A stretch of DNA of 64,000 nucleotides, taken from contig CAIOYY010000100.1 in assembly GCA_903862715.1 (NCBI GenBank), positions 22,673 to 86,672 on the forward strand. Reading direction: 5' to 3'. Made by a program: the position numbers and the translations under genes. The notes beneath the pieces are model-generated. The model had not been told where the DNA came from, did not search any database, and saw nothing but the letters and a program-made list of their open reading frames with translations. The DNA comes from an uncultured Alphaproteobacteria bacterium. Its GTDB lineage: Bacteria; Pseudomonadota; Alphaproteobacteria; Micropepsales; Micropepsaceae. Positions 1 to 7,478 of this stretch are shown here, piece after piece (positions within the stretch are counted from its first letter, which is position 1; the number at the start of each line of letters is the position of its first letter).

Positions 1-882
1 GGCGCGCTGGTCGTGCCGGTCGCGGAAGACGGCGACACCAAGGAAATCCCGCCGCTCATTCTTCTGAAATCCGATGGCGCGGTGCTCTACGGCACCACCG
101 ATCTAGCCACCATCGTCGAACGCGAAACCTCGTTCGATCCCGATCTCGTTCTCTATGTCGTCGATCAGCGCCAGCACGGTCATTTCGAACAGGTGTTCCG
201 GGCCGCGAAGAAATCCGGTTTAAGCGGCGATGCGCTGCTCGAACATGTCGGTTATGGCACGGTGAACGGCACCGACGGCAAACCGTTCAAAACCCGCGCG
301 GGCGGTGTGATGAAACTCTTCGACCTCATCGCCATGGCGACCGAGGAAGCCGAGAAGCGTCTCGCCGAACAGGGCCTCGCGGCCGATTACCCTGCGGAAG
401 AACGCGCCGCGATCGCCCGAATGGTGGGCGTCGCCGCGATCAAATTCGCCGATCTCTCAAACAATCGCGTCTCGGGCTATGTTTTCGATCTCGAACGCTT
501 CACGCGTTTCGAGGGCAAGACCGGGCCGTATCTCCAATATGCCGCCGTGCGCATCAAATCGATCCTGCGCCGCGCGCGCGAGGAAGGGCACAGCTTAGGC
601 GCGCCCGTCATCCGTTCCGAGGAAGAACGCCGCCTCGCGCTGCAGCTTCTCGCATGGCCGGAAACATTGCTCGCCGCCGAGGAAAAACGCGCGCCGCATT
701 ACATCTGCGACTATGTTTTCACACTGGCGCAGAGCTTCAGCCGTTTTTATGCCGAGCATCACATTCTCAGCGAATCGGATGCCGAACTTCGCTCGGCGCG
801 GCTTGGGCTCTGCGCGGTGACGCTGGCCGTCCTGGAACAGGGCCTCTCCCTTCTCGGCATCGAAATCCCCGAACGGATGTAG
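1..882 (+). CDS. argS: Arginyl-tRNA synthetase, C-terminal part (5' end outside the window)
   Basis: The reading frame is open from base 1 and ends at TAG 880-882; its 5' end lies before the window. The product charges tRNA-Arg in the cytoplasm. About 293 codons are seen, roughly the second half of a class I ArgRS. Visible pieces are the end of the Rossmann catalytic core (DGAVLYGTTDLATI, then VVDQRQHGHFEQVF), GTVNGTDGKPFKTRAGG at the place of the degenerate KMSKS loop, and the helical anticodon-binding (DALR) domain with FEGKTGPYLQYAAVRI and the terminal LGIEIPERM typical of the family. The in-frame GTG at 13 is not a start; it is simply the first such codon in the window. The next gene is 384 bp downstream behind a riboswitch, so argS ends its own transcription unit. 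Confidence 0.95.
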   Translation, partial: GALVVPVAEDGDTKEIPPLILLKSDGAVLYGTTDLATIVERETSFDPDLVLYVVDQRQHGHFEQVFRAAKKSGLSGDALLEHVGYGTVNGTDGKPFKTRAGGVMKLFDLIAMATEEAEKRLAEQGLAADYPAEERAAIARMVGVAAIKFADLSNNRVSGYVFDLERFTRFEGKTGPYLQYAAVRIKSILRRAREEGHSLGAPVIRSEEERRLALQLLAWPETLLAAEEKRAPHYICDYVFTLAQSFSRFYAEHHILSESDAELRSARLGLCAVTLAVLEQGLSLLGIEIPERM

Positions 883-1014
883 CCAAACGCGCCGGAAATG
901 CCCGATAGATGTGGGCAGTTTTGGGCGTGGTTTGACTCCCCTAGTCACCTCCCTATGATTGCTGCAACGCCGTTTCCCGCCGAGAGGCGCGTTTCTGCGG
1001 CACGTCAAATGATA

Positions 1015-1264
1015 CCCAGCGGGAGAGGCCGGATCGCACCGGCGCCGAAGGAGCAACCGCCCCGGAAACTCTCAGGCAAATGGACCGTTGGGGGGATGAC
1101 AGTCTGGAAAGCAGGGCGCTTTGTGAATGCAGCGTTCTCACCGAAGGGGTAACACCATTCGCCTTGGCGAACGGGGCAAATCTCTCAGGTCAATGACAGA
1201 CGGGGGCGCGGGTCCGGAGCAATCCGGTTCGTTGCCATAACCCTTTGTCAGATTAGTCCGGACC
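1015..1264 (+). promoter_or_regulatory. Tandem glycine riboswitch upstream of gcvT
   Basis: Two glycine aptamers lie back to back. Aptamer 1 (about 1015-1092) has GGGAGAG at 1021, GAAGGAGCAA near 1047, CTCAGGCAAA near 1071 and GGACCG near 1082; its P1 stem pairs CCCAGC (1015-1020) with GTTGGG (1087-1092). Aptamer 2 (about 1102-1201) has CCGAAGGGGTAAC at 1141 and TCTCTCAGGTCAATGACAGA at 1181; its P1 pairs GTCTG (1102-1106) with CAGAC (1197-1201). The short linker is typical of cooperative glycine riboswitches, which switch on the glycine cleavage genes when glycine is abundant. Downstream, GGTCCGG (1211-1217) is exactly complementary to CCGGACC (1258-1264), which ends two bases before the gcvT ATG. 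A translational on/off switch is therefore likely (inference). Confidence 0.93.
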
Positions 1265-1266
1265 TT

Positions 1267-2403
1267 ATGAACGCCCCTGATACAGAAACGCTGCGCCGCA
1301 CGCCGCTTCATGCTTTGCATCTGGAGCTTGGCGGCAAAATGGTCCCTTTCGCGGGCTATGACATGCCGGTGCAATATCCGACTGGCATTCTGAAAGAACA
1401 TCTTCACACGCGGGAGCAGGCGGGCCTGTTCGATGTCTCACACATGGGGCAGCGCTTTCTTGTTGGTATCGATGACGCGGCGGTTGCACGCGCGCTGGAA
1501 GCCTTCACGCCGGGCGATTTTCAATCGCTGGGCCGGGGCCGCATCCGCTATTCGCTGCTCCTGAATGAAAGTGGCGGCATCGTCGATGATTTCATGACGA
1601 CGCGTTCTCACGATCCGGACGAAGACGGCCGTTTCTTTCTCGTCGTCAATGCCGGACGCAAAGCCGTTGACGATGTCTTCATCCGCGAGCGTCTGCCGTC
1701 CAATGTCACACTGGAAAAAGCGGTCGACCGCGCGCTCATCGCATTGCAGGGGCCGATGGCCGAAACGGTAATGGCGCGGCATTGCCCGCCTGCCGCCGCA
1801 CTCTCTTTCATGTCGGCGACCGTCGCGGACATTGACGGCGTGTCCTGCCGCATTTCGCGCTCCGGTTACACCGGTGAAGACGGTTACGAGATTTCGATCC
1901 CCGCATCCGATGCCGAACGCATCACAAGGTTGCTGCTGGCCGAAAAGGAAGTGCTCCCCATCGGGCTTGGTGCGCGCGATTCCCTTCGCCTCGAAGCCGG
2001 GCTGTCGCTTTACGGTCACGAAATCGACGAAGGCACCTCGCCGGTAGAGGCCGATCTTACCTGGGTCATCGGCAAAAGACGGAAGATGGAGCGCAATTTT
2101 CCTGGTGCCACGCGCATCATGGACGAGCTTTTGTCCGGACCGTCCCGCAAGCGTGTCGGCATATTGCCCGACGGCAAGGCGCCCGCGCGCGAAGGCACCG
2201 AGATCGTCAATGGCAATGGCCAACGCATCGGCATTGTGACCAGTGGCGGCTTTGGTCCCAGCGCGGGCGGTCCGATTGCGATGGGATATGTGGAATCCGC
2301 GTTTGCGCAGGACGGCAGCGAAATTGCCCTGATGGTGCGCGGTACGCCGCGCGCCGCGAAGGTCGTTCCGCTGCCCTTCATAGCGCATCGTTACAAAAGA
2401 TAA
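1267..2403 (+). CDS. gcvT: Aminomethyltransferase (glycine cleavage T-protein)
   Basis: This 378-residue T-protein transfers the methylene group from aminomethyl-lipoyl H-protein to tetrahydrofolate, releasing ammonia. Family landmarks are the N-terminal TPLHALHLELGGKMVPFAGYDMP-like segment (residues about 12-35), FDVSHMGQ near 56, SRSGYTGEDGYEI near 197 (folate-binding GcvT domain), LGARDSLRLEAGLSLYGHEI near 235, and the C-terminal barrel with VTSGGFGPS. The length is normal. ATG at 1267 directly follows the riboswitch expression platform and has no strong independent Shine-Dalgarno, which fits translation controlled by pairing. It is the first gene of gcvT-gcvH-gcvPA-gcvPB, with 14 bp to gcvH. 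Confidence 0.96.
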   Translation: MNAPDTETLRRTPLHALHLELGGKMVPFAGYDMPVQYPTGILKEHLHTREQAGLFDVSHMGQRFLVGIDDAAVARALEAFTPGDFQSLGRGRIRYSLLLNESGGIVDDFMTTRSHDPDEDGRFFLVVNAGRKAVDDVFIRERLPSNVTLEKAVDRALIALQGPMAETVMARHCPPAAALSFMSATVADIDGVSCRISRSGYTGEDGYEISIPASDAERITRLLLAEKEVLPIGLGARDSLRLEAGLSLYGHEIDEGTSPVEADLTWVIGKRRKMERNFPGATRIMDELLSGPSRKRVGILPDGKAPAREGTEIVNGNGQRIGIVTSGGFGPSAGGPIAMGYVESAFAQDGSEIALMVRGTPRAAKVVPLPFIAHRYKR

Positions 2404-2417
2404 GAATGAGGTGATTT

Positions 2418-2792
2418 ATGAGTGAAATTCGTTTTACCGATCAGCATGAATGGGTCCGCGTCGAAAACGGCGTCGGCACCGTGGGGATCACGAAATATGC
2501 GGCGGATTCGCTGGGCGACGTCGTCTATGTCGAGCTTCCTTCCGCGGGGAAGAAACTTAATCCCGGCGGCGAAGCGGCGGTCGTCGAGAGCGTCAAGGCG
2601 GCGAGCGAAGTCTATTCGCCGGTCGCGGGCGAAGTGATCGAAGCCAATCAGGTAATTGCCGATGAACCGGCGCAGGTGAATGCCGATCCGGAAGGCGAGG
2701 GCTGGTTCTTCCGCCTGCGTGTCTCCGATATGGGCGCGCTTTCCAAGCTCATGACCAATGATCAGTACAAAGAATTTCTGAAAGGTCTCTGA
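2418..2792 (+). CDS. gcvH: Glycine cleavage system H protein (lipoyl carrier)
   Basis: The 124-residue H-protein carries the aminomethyl group on a swinging lipoyl arm between P-, T- and L-proteins. The lipoylated lysine is K60 in [10 protein letters not shown]. The surrounding [25 protein letters not shown] and GWFFRL segments are those of the single-domain H-protein fold. The RBS is AATGAGGTGA before ATG 2418. The stop TGA (2790-2792) shares its last base with the gcvPA start (TGATG), which suggests translational coupling. Lipoic acid synthesis and L-protein genes are not in this window. Confidence 0.97.
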   Translation: MSEIRFTDQHEWVRVENGVGTVGITKYAADSLGDVVYVELPSAGKKLNPGGEAAVVESVKAASEVYSPVAGEVIEANQVIADEPAQVNADPEGEGWFFRLRVSDMGALSKLMTNDQYKEFLKGL

Positions 2793-4132
2793 TGCGTTAT
2801 CTGCCGCTCACCCATGGCGACCGCCGCGCGATGCTCGAGAAAATCGGCGTCGGCTCCGTCGATGCGCTGTTCCGCGATGTTCCGGCGGCCGCGCGCGATG
2901 CCGCGTTCGATCTGCCGCGCCATGCCGGTGAAATCGATGTCGAGCGCAGCCTGAAGACCTTCGCGTGCGCTAGCACGCCCGCTGGCGACGCGGCCTTTTT
3001 CTGTGGTGCGGGCGCCTATCGCCATCATATTCCGGCTTCCGTCGATCATCTGATCCAGCGTTCGGAGTTTCTCACTTCCTACACGCCCTATCAGCCGGAA
3101 ATCGCACAAGGGACGTTGCAGGTCCTGTTCGAATTCCAGACCCAGGTGGCGCAGCTTACGGGCATGGAAGTTGCCAACGCCTCGCTCTATGACGGCTCGA
3201 CCGCCAGCGCCGAGGGTGTGCTGATGGCCTGCCGTTTGACGAAGCGCGACCGTATCGTGCTGTCCGGCAATCTTCATCCGCATTATGCCGAAACCATCCG
3301 CACCGTCACCGAGCCCAGCGGCTACCGCATCGCGACAGGCACACCCCGTCCCGGAAAACCGGAAGATATCGCCGCATTAATCGACAGCGAAACCGCCTGC
3401 ATCGTCGTGCAGAATCCGGACGTCTTCGGCACGGTGCGCGATTTGCGTCCGCTCGCGGAAGCGGCGCATGAAAAAGGCGCGCTGCTGATTGCGGTGTTCA
3501 CGGAAGCGATGTCGCTGGGGCTGATCGAACCGCCCGGCGCGATGGGTGCGGACATCGTCGCGGGCGAAGGCCAGTCGATCGGTAATGGCCTCAATTTCGG
3601 CGGGCCCTATGTCGGGCTTTTCGCCACGCATGAAAAATTCCTGCGTCAGATGCCGGGCCGCCTTGCCGGACAAACCGTCGATGCCGATGGCCGCCGCGGT
3701 TTCGTGCTGACGCTGTCCACCCGCGAACAGCATATCCGCCGTGAAAAGGCGACCAGCAATATCTGCACGAATTCCAGCCTCTGCGCGCTCGCCTTCAGTA
3801 TCCACATGACGTTGCTCGGCGAGACCGGGCTGCATCGCCTTGCGAAAATCAATCATATGCGCGCGACCCAGCTCGCGGATCGTCTCGCACGCATGCCCGG
3901 CGTGGACCTTGCGACGCCGGTCTTCTTCAACGAATTCACGCTGAAGCTTTCGAAGCCCGCAGCCGATGTCGTCGATGCACTGGCGGACAAGGACATTATC
4001 GGTGGCGTGCGCGCTTCGCGCCTCTATCCCCACGATCCCGACCTGGCGAATTATCTGATCGTCGCCGCGACCGAATTGAACACCGACGAAGATGTTTCTG
4101 CCTATGCCGCTGCGCTTGAGGAGGTGCTCTGA
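2792..4132 (+). CDS. gcvPA: Glycine dehydrogenase (decarboxylating) subunit 1
   Basis: This 446-residue protein is the N-terminal half of the split P-protein, the PLP-dependent decarboxylase that loads H-protein with aminomethyl. It starts [14 protein letters not shown], a typical GcvPA beginning, and contains [49 protein letters not shown] and [19 protein letters not shown]. The PLP lysine is not in this subunit but in GcvPB. The start overlaps the gcvH stop by one base and the stop overlaps the gcvPB ATG (TGATG at 4130-4134), so the two halves are probably made in equal amounts. Confidence 0.96.
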   Translation: MRYLPLTHGDRRAMLEKIGVGSVDALFRDVPAAARDAAFDLPRHAGEIDVERSLKTFACASTPAGDAAFFCGAGAYRHHIPASVDHLIQRSEFLTSYTPYQPEIAQGTLQVLFEFQTQVAQLTGMEVANASLYDGSTASAEGVLMACRLTKRDRIVLSGNLHPHYAETIRTVTEPSGYRIATGTPRPGKPEDIAALIDSETACIVVQNPDVFGTVRDLRPLAEAAHEKGALLIAVFTEAMSLGLIEPPGAMGADIVAGEGQSIGNGLNFGGPYVGLFATHEKFLRQMPGRLAGQTVDADGRRGFVLTLSTREQHIRREKATSNICTNSSLCALAFSIHMTLLGETGLHRLAKINHMRATQLADRLARMPGVDLATPVFFNEFTLKLSKPAADVVDALADKDIIGGVRASRLYPHDPDLANYLIVAATELNTDEDVSAYAAALEEVL

Positions 4133-5712
4133 TGCTGAACGCACAAGGACGCGCCACCGATACCGGCACGAGAGGCGAGGGCGGACGCGCGACTATTTCC
4201 GGTCATCGCGGACTCGATCATGAGGAAGGCCTTCTGTTTGAAATCGGGCGGCGTGAAGTCACCGGAGTCGATCTTCCCGATATCGAACTGACGGCGGACC
4301 GCCTCGGCGGATTGCAGCGCAAACTCCCTATCGGGCTTCCCGGCCTCACCGAGCCCGAAGCTGTGCGCCATTATGTGCGCCTGTCGCGCAAGAATGCCTC
4401 CATCGACGCCAATCTCTATCCGCTCGGCTCATGCACGATGAAGCACAATCCGCGCCTCAACGAAAAAATGGCGCGGCTTCCCGGCCTGTCGGACATTCAT
4501 CCGCTGCAGCCGCAGAAAACGGTTCAGGGCGCGCTCGCGCTGCTGGACGAACTGGCGCATTGGCTGAAGACATTGACGGGCATGCCCGCGGTCGCGCTGT
4601 CGCCTAAGGCGGGCGCGCATGGCGAGTTGTGCGGCCTTCTCGCTATCCGTGCTGCCTTTCAGGCGCGCGGCGAAGACCGCCGCCGCATTCTCGTGCCGGA
4701 ATCGGCGCATGGCACCAATCCGGCGACTGCGGCGCTATGCGGGTTCACGGTGGAAGATGTGCCCGGCACCGCCGATGGACGTGTCGACGTCGCGGCATTT
4801 CAGGAGCGCCTCGGCTCGGATGTCGCGGGCGTCATGATCACCAACCCAAACACCTGTGGCCTGTTCGAGCGCGACCTGGTGGCGATTGCCGACGCGGTGC
4901 ATGCGGCGGGCGGCTATTTCTACTGCGACGGCGCCAACTTCAACGCGATTGTCGGGCGTGTAAGGCCGGGCGATCTCGGCATCGACGCTATGCATATCAA
5001 TCTGCATAAGACCTTTTCGACGCCGCATGGCGGTGGAGGCCCCGGTGCCGGTCCGGTGGTGTTCTCCGAACGCCTTGCCAAATTCGCGCCGCTGCCGCTG
5101 CTCATTCATGACGACAATGGCTTTCGCCTGATCGAAGACATGCAGGAAGCGGAGGCGGCGGGGCACGCGCCCTTCGGGCGCATGTGCGCCTTCCATGGAC
5201 AGATGGGCATGTTCGTGCGCGCACTCACTTACATGCTGAGCCATGGCGGTGATGGTTTGCGTCAGGTCGCGGACGATGCCGTGTTGTCGGCGAATTATAT
5301 TCTGGCTTCGTTAAGCGATGTCATGAGCGCGCCCTTCGAAGGCCCGTGCATGCATGAAGCATTGTTCGACGACACGTTCCTGAAGAATACCGGCGTCACC
5401 ACGCTCGATATAGCGAAAGCGCTGATCGACGAGGGCTTCCACCCGATGACCGTCTATTTCCCGCTGGTCGTGCATGGCGCCATGCTGATCGAGCCGACCG
5501 AAACGGAATCGAAGGAAACGCTGGACCGCTTTATCACGGTGATGCGGGAACTGGCGTCGGACGCCAAGGCCGGCCGTACCGAGCGTTTCGAGGGCGCGCC
5601 GCATTTCGCCCCCCGACGCCGCCTTGATGAGACCGGCGCGGCGCGCAAGCCCGTGCTGCGCTGGCGCCCTTCGGATGCTAAGGATATGGCAAGGGTTGAA
5701 GCGGCAGAATAG
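4132..5712 (+). CDS. gcvPB: Glycine dehydrogenase (decarboxylating) subunit 2
   Basis: This is the C-terminal half of the split P-protein, 526 residues, pairing with GcvPA to decarboxylate glycine. The PLP lysine is K293 in HINLHKTFSTPHGGGGPGAG. Other family segments are SIDANLYPLGSCTMKHNP (near 90), PESAHGTNPATA, ITNPNTCGLFE and CDGANFNAIVG. About 25 N-terminal residues ([18 protein letters not shown]) form a low-complexity extension before the conserved GLDHEEGLLFE; a later start is not evident. It ends the gcv operon. A short perfect palindrome (5729-5742) follows, but without a T-run it is not a clear terminator. Confidence 0.96.
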   Translation: MLNAQGRATDTGTRGEGGRATISGHRGLDHEEGLLFEIGRREVTGVDLPDIELTADRLGGLQRKLPIGLPGLTEPEAVRHYVRLSRKNASIDANLYPLGSCTMKHNPRLNEKMARLPGLSDIHPLQPQKTVQGALALLDELAHWLKTLTGMPAVALSPKAGAHGELCGLLAIRAAFQARGEDRRRILVPESAHGTNPATAALCGFTVEDVPGTADGRVDVAAFQERLGSDVAGVMITNPNTCGLFERDLVAIADAVHAAGGYFYCDGANFNAIVGRVRPGDLGIDAMHINLHKTFSTPHGGGGPGAGPVVFSERLAKFAPLPLLIHDDNGFRLIEDMQEAEAAGHAPFGRMCAFHGQMGMFVRALTYMLSHGGDGLRQVADDAVLSANYILASLSDVMSAPFEGPCMHEALFDDTFLKNTGVTTLDIAKALIDEGFHPMTVYFPLVVHGAMLIEPTETESKETLDRFITVMRELASDAKAGRTERFEGAPHFAPRRRLDETGAARKPVLRWRPSDAKDMARVEAAE

Positions 5713-5761
5713 GATTGCAGCTTGAACTCGCCCTTAAGGGCGCAAAGGTAGGGACGGTACG

Positions 5762-6166
5762 ATGACATCCTTGAGAGTTCTGTTGGTCGCCGCCCTCCTT
5801 CCACTTGCGGGTTGCGCGCTCTTCCGCGGTGTCGAAGATCTCCCCGAAACCTACATTGTGTTCTTCGCCTATGACTCGGCGGAACTCGACGACGCCGCGC
5901 GCGATGTGGTCGAGCAGGTCGCCGACGACGCGGGCCGTTTCGATCCCGTTTCCATTCTGATCTCGGGCAATATGGGCGATCTTCCCAATGCCAATGTCAG
6001 CGCGGAAATGTCCGAACGGCGTTTCGCGGCGGTGGAAGAGGCGCTGGTCGCCGACGGCGTCGATGCATCGCTCTTTTCGCGCGCGCCGCTGGCCGAAGAA
6101 CCCGCGCTTCCCGCCGACGCCATTCGCCGGATCGAAATCCGCTTCACGCTGCCGCCGCAGGAATAA
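5762..6166 (+). CDS. OmpA-like outer-membrane lipoprotein, function unknown
   Basis: The 134-residue protein opens with a lipoprotein signal peptide; the lipobox LAGC places the lipidated cysteine at C18. The mature part starts ALFRGVEDLPETYIVFFAYDSAELDDAARDVV, which resembles the first strand and helix of an OmpA-type peptidoglycan-binding domain (compare the usual YFDFDSAEL...). The rest (NVSAEMSERRFAAVEEAL, then RRIEIRF) matches the later helix and strand, but the domain is short, and the usual Asp/Arg pair that holds diaminopimelate is not clear. It probably faces the periplasm. It lies 50 bp behind gcvPB, same strand, but is functionally unrelated. No gene symbol is justified. Confidence 0.8.
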   Translation: MTSLRVLLVAALLPLAGCALFRGVEDLPETYIVFFAYDSAELDDAARDVVEQVADDAGRFDPVSILISGNMGDLPNANVSAEMSERRFAAVEEALVADGVDASLFSRAPLAEEPALPADAIRRIEIRFTLPPQE

Positions 6167-6205
6167 AAACCAAGCGCGGCACGGAGCGCATCATCATTTC
6201 TCATG

Positions 6206-6240
6206 GCCGGGCCATCCTGGACTTGATCCGGGACCCGGCC
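6206..6240. repeat. Palindromic intergenic repeat, copy 1 (REP-like)
   Basis: GGACTTGATCCGGGACC with flanking CCGGGCC arms forms an interrupted palindrome of about 35 bp. It matches copy 2 at 7042-7076 almost base for base, in the same orientation. Elements of this type are common between genes in alphaproteobacteria. The surrounding 6167-6346 stretch holds no gene. Confidence 0.75.
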
Positions 6241-6346
6241 CTCCAGCGTTTACCTGTCAGAATGCGCGAGCATTCATGGGCTCGCTGACGCTGGCCGATG
6301 GATGCCGTCTTCGGGGCGTTCTGGCGAGAACCGGAGGCAAAAGAAA

Positions 6347-6371
6347 ACGCCCTCCTTTAGGGGGAGGGCGT
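6347..6371 (-). terminator. Rho-independent terminator of the pentapeptide-repeat gene
   Basis: ACGCCCTCC (6347-6355) pairs with GGAGGGCGT (6363-6371). Read on the minus strand, the hairpin is followed by TTTTCTTTTGCC. It lies 56 bp past the stop of the minus-strand gene at 6428. Confidence 0.8.
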
Positions 6372-6427
6372 GAGGTCAATTGAGCATTGATCAGGAGAGG
6401 TCAGGCTAGGCTCGTCTTACGTAAAAC

Positions 6428-7012
6428 TCAGATGCAGAAATTGGGGGTAAGGCCTTCCGGCAATTTCGTGGTTTCGTCCGCGCAGGCGACATCGAGCTGC
6501 CCTTGCGTCAGGCCGCGGGCGGTGGAGAGGTCGGCGCCCTTAATCGAGGCGATGTCCAGTTTTGCGCCAGTCAGGTCGGCGCCCGAGAGATCGGAATGTC
6601 CCAGATTGGCCCCGGTCAGGTCGGTGTTGCGAAATGAGGCACCGGCGAAATTCGCGTAGGACATGCACATATAGACCGCTACGGAATCGTCGAACTTTGC
6701 GCCGGCCAGGTTCTTTTCCTTAACGCAGGTATGGGACAGGTCCACGCGGGAAAGATCGCAGCCGGGGCAGTCGATGATTTCGCCGGCCTGAAGGCGTTCC
6801 AGCGGCGAAAGCGTTTGAATAACAGGGGTTTCGTCAGGCGCGGCGAGCGCGGTGACCATCTGCCCGGACACGGCATTTTCTCCGGCCATGCTCGGCATCA
6901 TTAACGCCAGCACGATCAGGCAGACCCCCAGGGTCATCAAGGCATAGGCGGTGCGCATCGGCGTCGTCCCATCACGAAACATCTGCCGGATATGTTGCAG
7001 GGTGCGTGCCAT
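6428..7012 (-). CDS. Membrane-anchored or secreted pentapeptide-repeat protein
   Basis: From ATG 7012 the protein has 194 residues. A hydrophobic segment (TLGVCLIVLALMM, residues about 27-39) ends in PSMAGENA and is either a signal peptide or an N-terminal anchor. After a linker with a Cys pair (CPGC), A(D/N)LX pentapeptides form a short right-handed quadrilateral helix: LSRVDLS, ANFAGASFRN, TDLTGANLGHSDLSGADLTGAKL, IKGADLS. The molecular function is unknown. The frame stays open to 7078, but that start would read into repeat copy 2, so I prefer 7012; ATG 6958, just before the hydrophobic segment, is also possible. It stands alone, with its own terminator and a repeat on each side. Confidence 0.78.
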   Translation of the reverse strand: MARTLQHIRQMFRDGTTPMRTAYALMTLGVCLIVLALMMPSMAGENAVSGQMVTALAAPDETPVIQTLSPLERLQAGEIIDCPGCDLSRVDLSHTCVKEKNLAGAKFDDSVAVYMCMSYANFAGASFRNTDLTGANLGHSDLSGADLTGAKLDIASIKGADLSTARGLTQGQLDVACADETTKLPEGLTPNFCI

Positions 7013-7041
7013 GCCAGTCTTGGCGGATGATGCCCGTCCTT

Positions 7042-7076
7042 GCCGGGCCATCCCGGACTTGATCCGGGACCGGGCC
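7042..7076. repeat. Palindromic intergenic repeat, copy 2 (REP-like)
   Basis: It shares CCGGGCCATCC.GGACTTGATCCGGGACC with copy 1 at 6206-6240, same orientation, 836 bp apart. The arms CCCGG/CCGGG around GACTTGAT form a stem-loop. The copy sits just upstream of the pentapeptide gene. Confidence 0.75.
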
Positions 7077-7237
7077 ACGCATCCCGTCCGCTTGATCTTT
7101 TCGAAGACCCCACGCTGAATGGGTCATCGTCGTTTTCTCTAAAAATCGCCGTCCCTTTTTATCTCGGCGGGCGCGGAGTTCGATCCGCCATGGGAACGGA
7201 CCTGGATCAGGCGGGAAGTTTGGCCGCATTCGGGCGT

Positions 7238-7261
7238 AAACATACCGAGCGGTCGGTTTTC
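7238..7261. promoter_or_regulatory. Degenerate TetR-type operator
   Basis: AAACATACCGAGCGGTCGGT (7238-7257) followed by TTTC matches the strong palindrome at 7378-7411 over ACATACCGA.CGGTCGGT, with imperfect symmetry (ACCGA...TCGGT). It is probably a second, weaker binding site of the same regulator (inference). Confidence 0.5.
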
Positions 7262-7377
7262 CGTGCGCGGTGAAATCACTCCAACACAGCCCTGCACGAT
7301 CAAGCAAAAGCATTCGGCGCCAACGCGTTACTGCTGACACTGAATGTGGCAGACAAGCGCTCTGCCGCCCGCGGAAA

Positions 7378-7411
7378 AAGAAAACATACCGACCGGTCGG
7401 TATGTTTTCTT
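7378..7411. promoter_or_regulatory. Perfect 34-bp palindrome, TetR-type operator (or hairpin)
   Basis: Every base from 7378 to 7411 is matched by its complement across the centre at 7394/7395; the core is TACCGACCGGTCGGTA. Operators of TetR/AcrR regulators often have this ACCGACCGGTCGGT form. The outer AAGAAAA/TTTTCTT arms also mean the transcript could fold as a bidirectional terminator. No regulator gene is adjacent. Confidence 0.6.
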
Positions 7412-7429
7412 CCCCGGAGCCCAAACGAA

Positions 7430-7455
7430 AACGGGCGATCCGAAGACCGCCCGTT
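7430..7455 (-). terminator. Rho-independent terminator of nrdJ
   Basis: AACGGGCG (7430-7437) pairs with CGCCCGTT (7448-7455). On the minus strand the stem is followed by TTCGTTTGGG. It lies 24 bp past the nrdJ stop. Confidence 0.75.
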
Positions 7456-7478
7456 CCGTCAACCAAAAGGAGAAGCGT

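Larger units (their letters stand above)
7079..7478. other. Gene-free stretch with two operator-like palindromes
   Basis: About 400 bp between the pentapeptide gene and the nrdJ stop. Open frames here give no recognisable protein; those crossing the palindromes repeat residues such as IPTGRYVFF on both strands, an artefact of the inverted repeat. It holds two TetR-type palindromes and the nrdJ terminator, listed separately. There is no tetR-like helix-turn-helix gene here or elsewhere in the window. Confidence 0.7.

Noticed and set aside
5729..5742. Terminator after gcvPB
   Set aside because: The perfect palindrome CGCCCTTAAGGGCG has no loop or T-run; it is likely chance.
6972..7466. A minus-strand gene across the TetR-type palindrome
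   Set aside because: Composition is random, it overlaps the pentapeptide gene and the repeat, and its only notable stretch comes from the palindrome itself.
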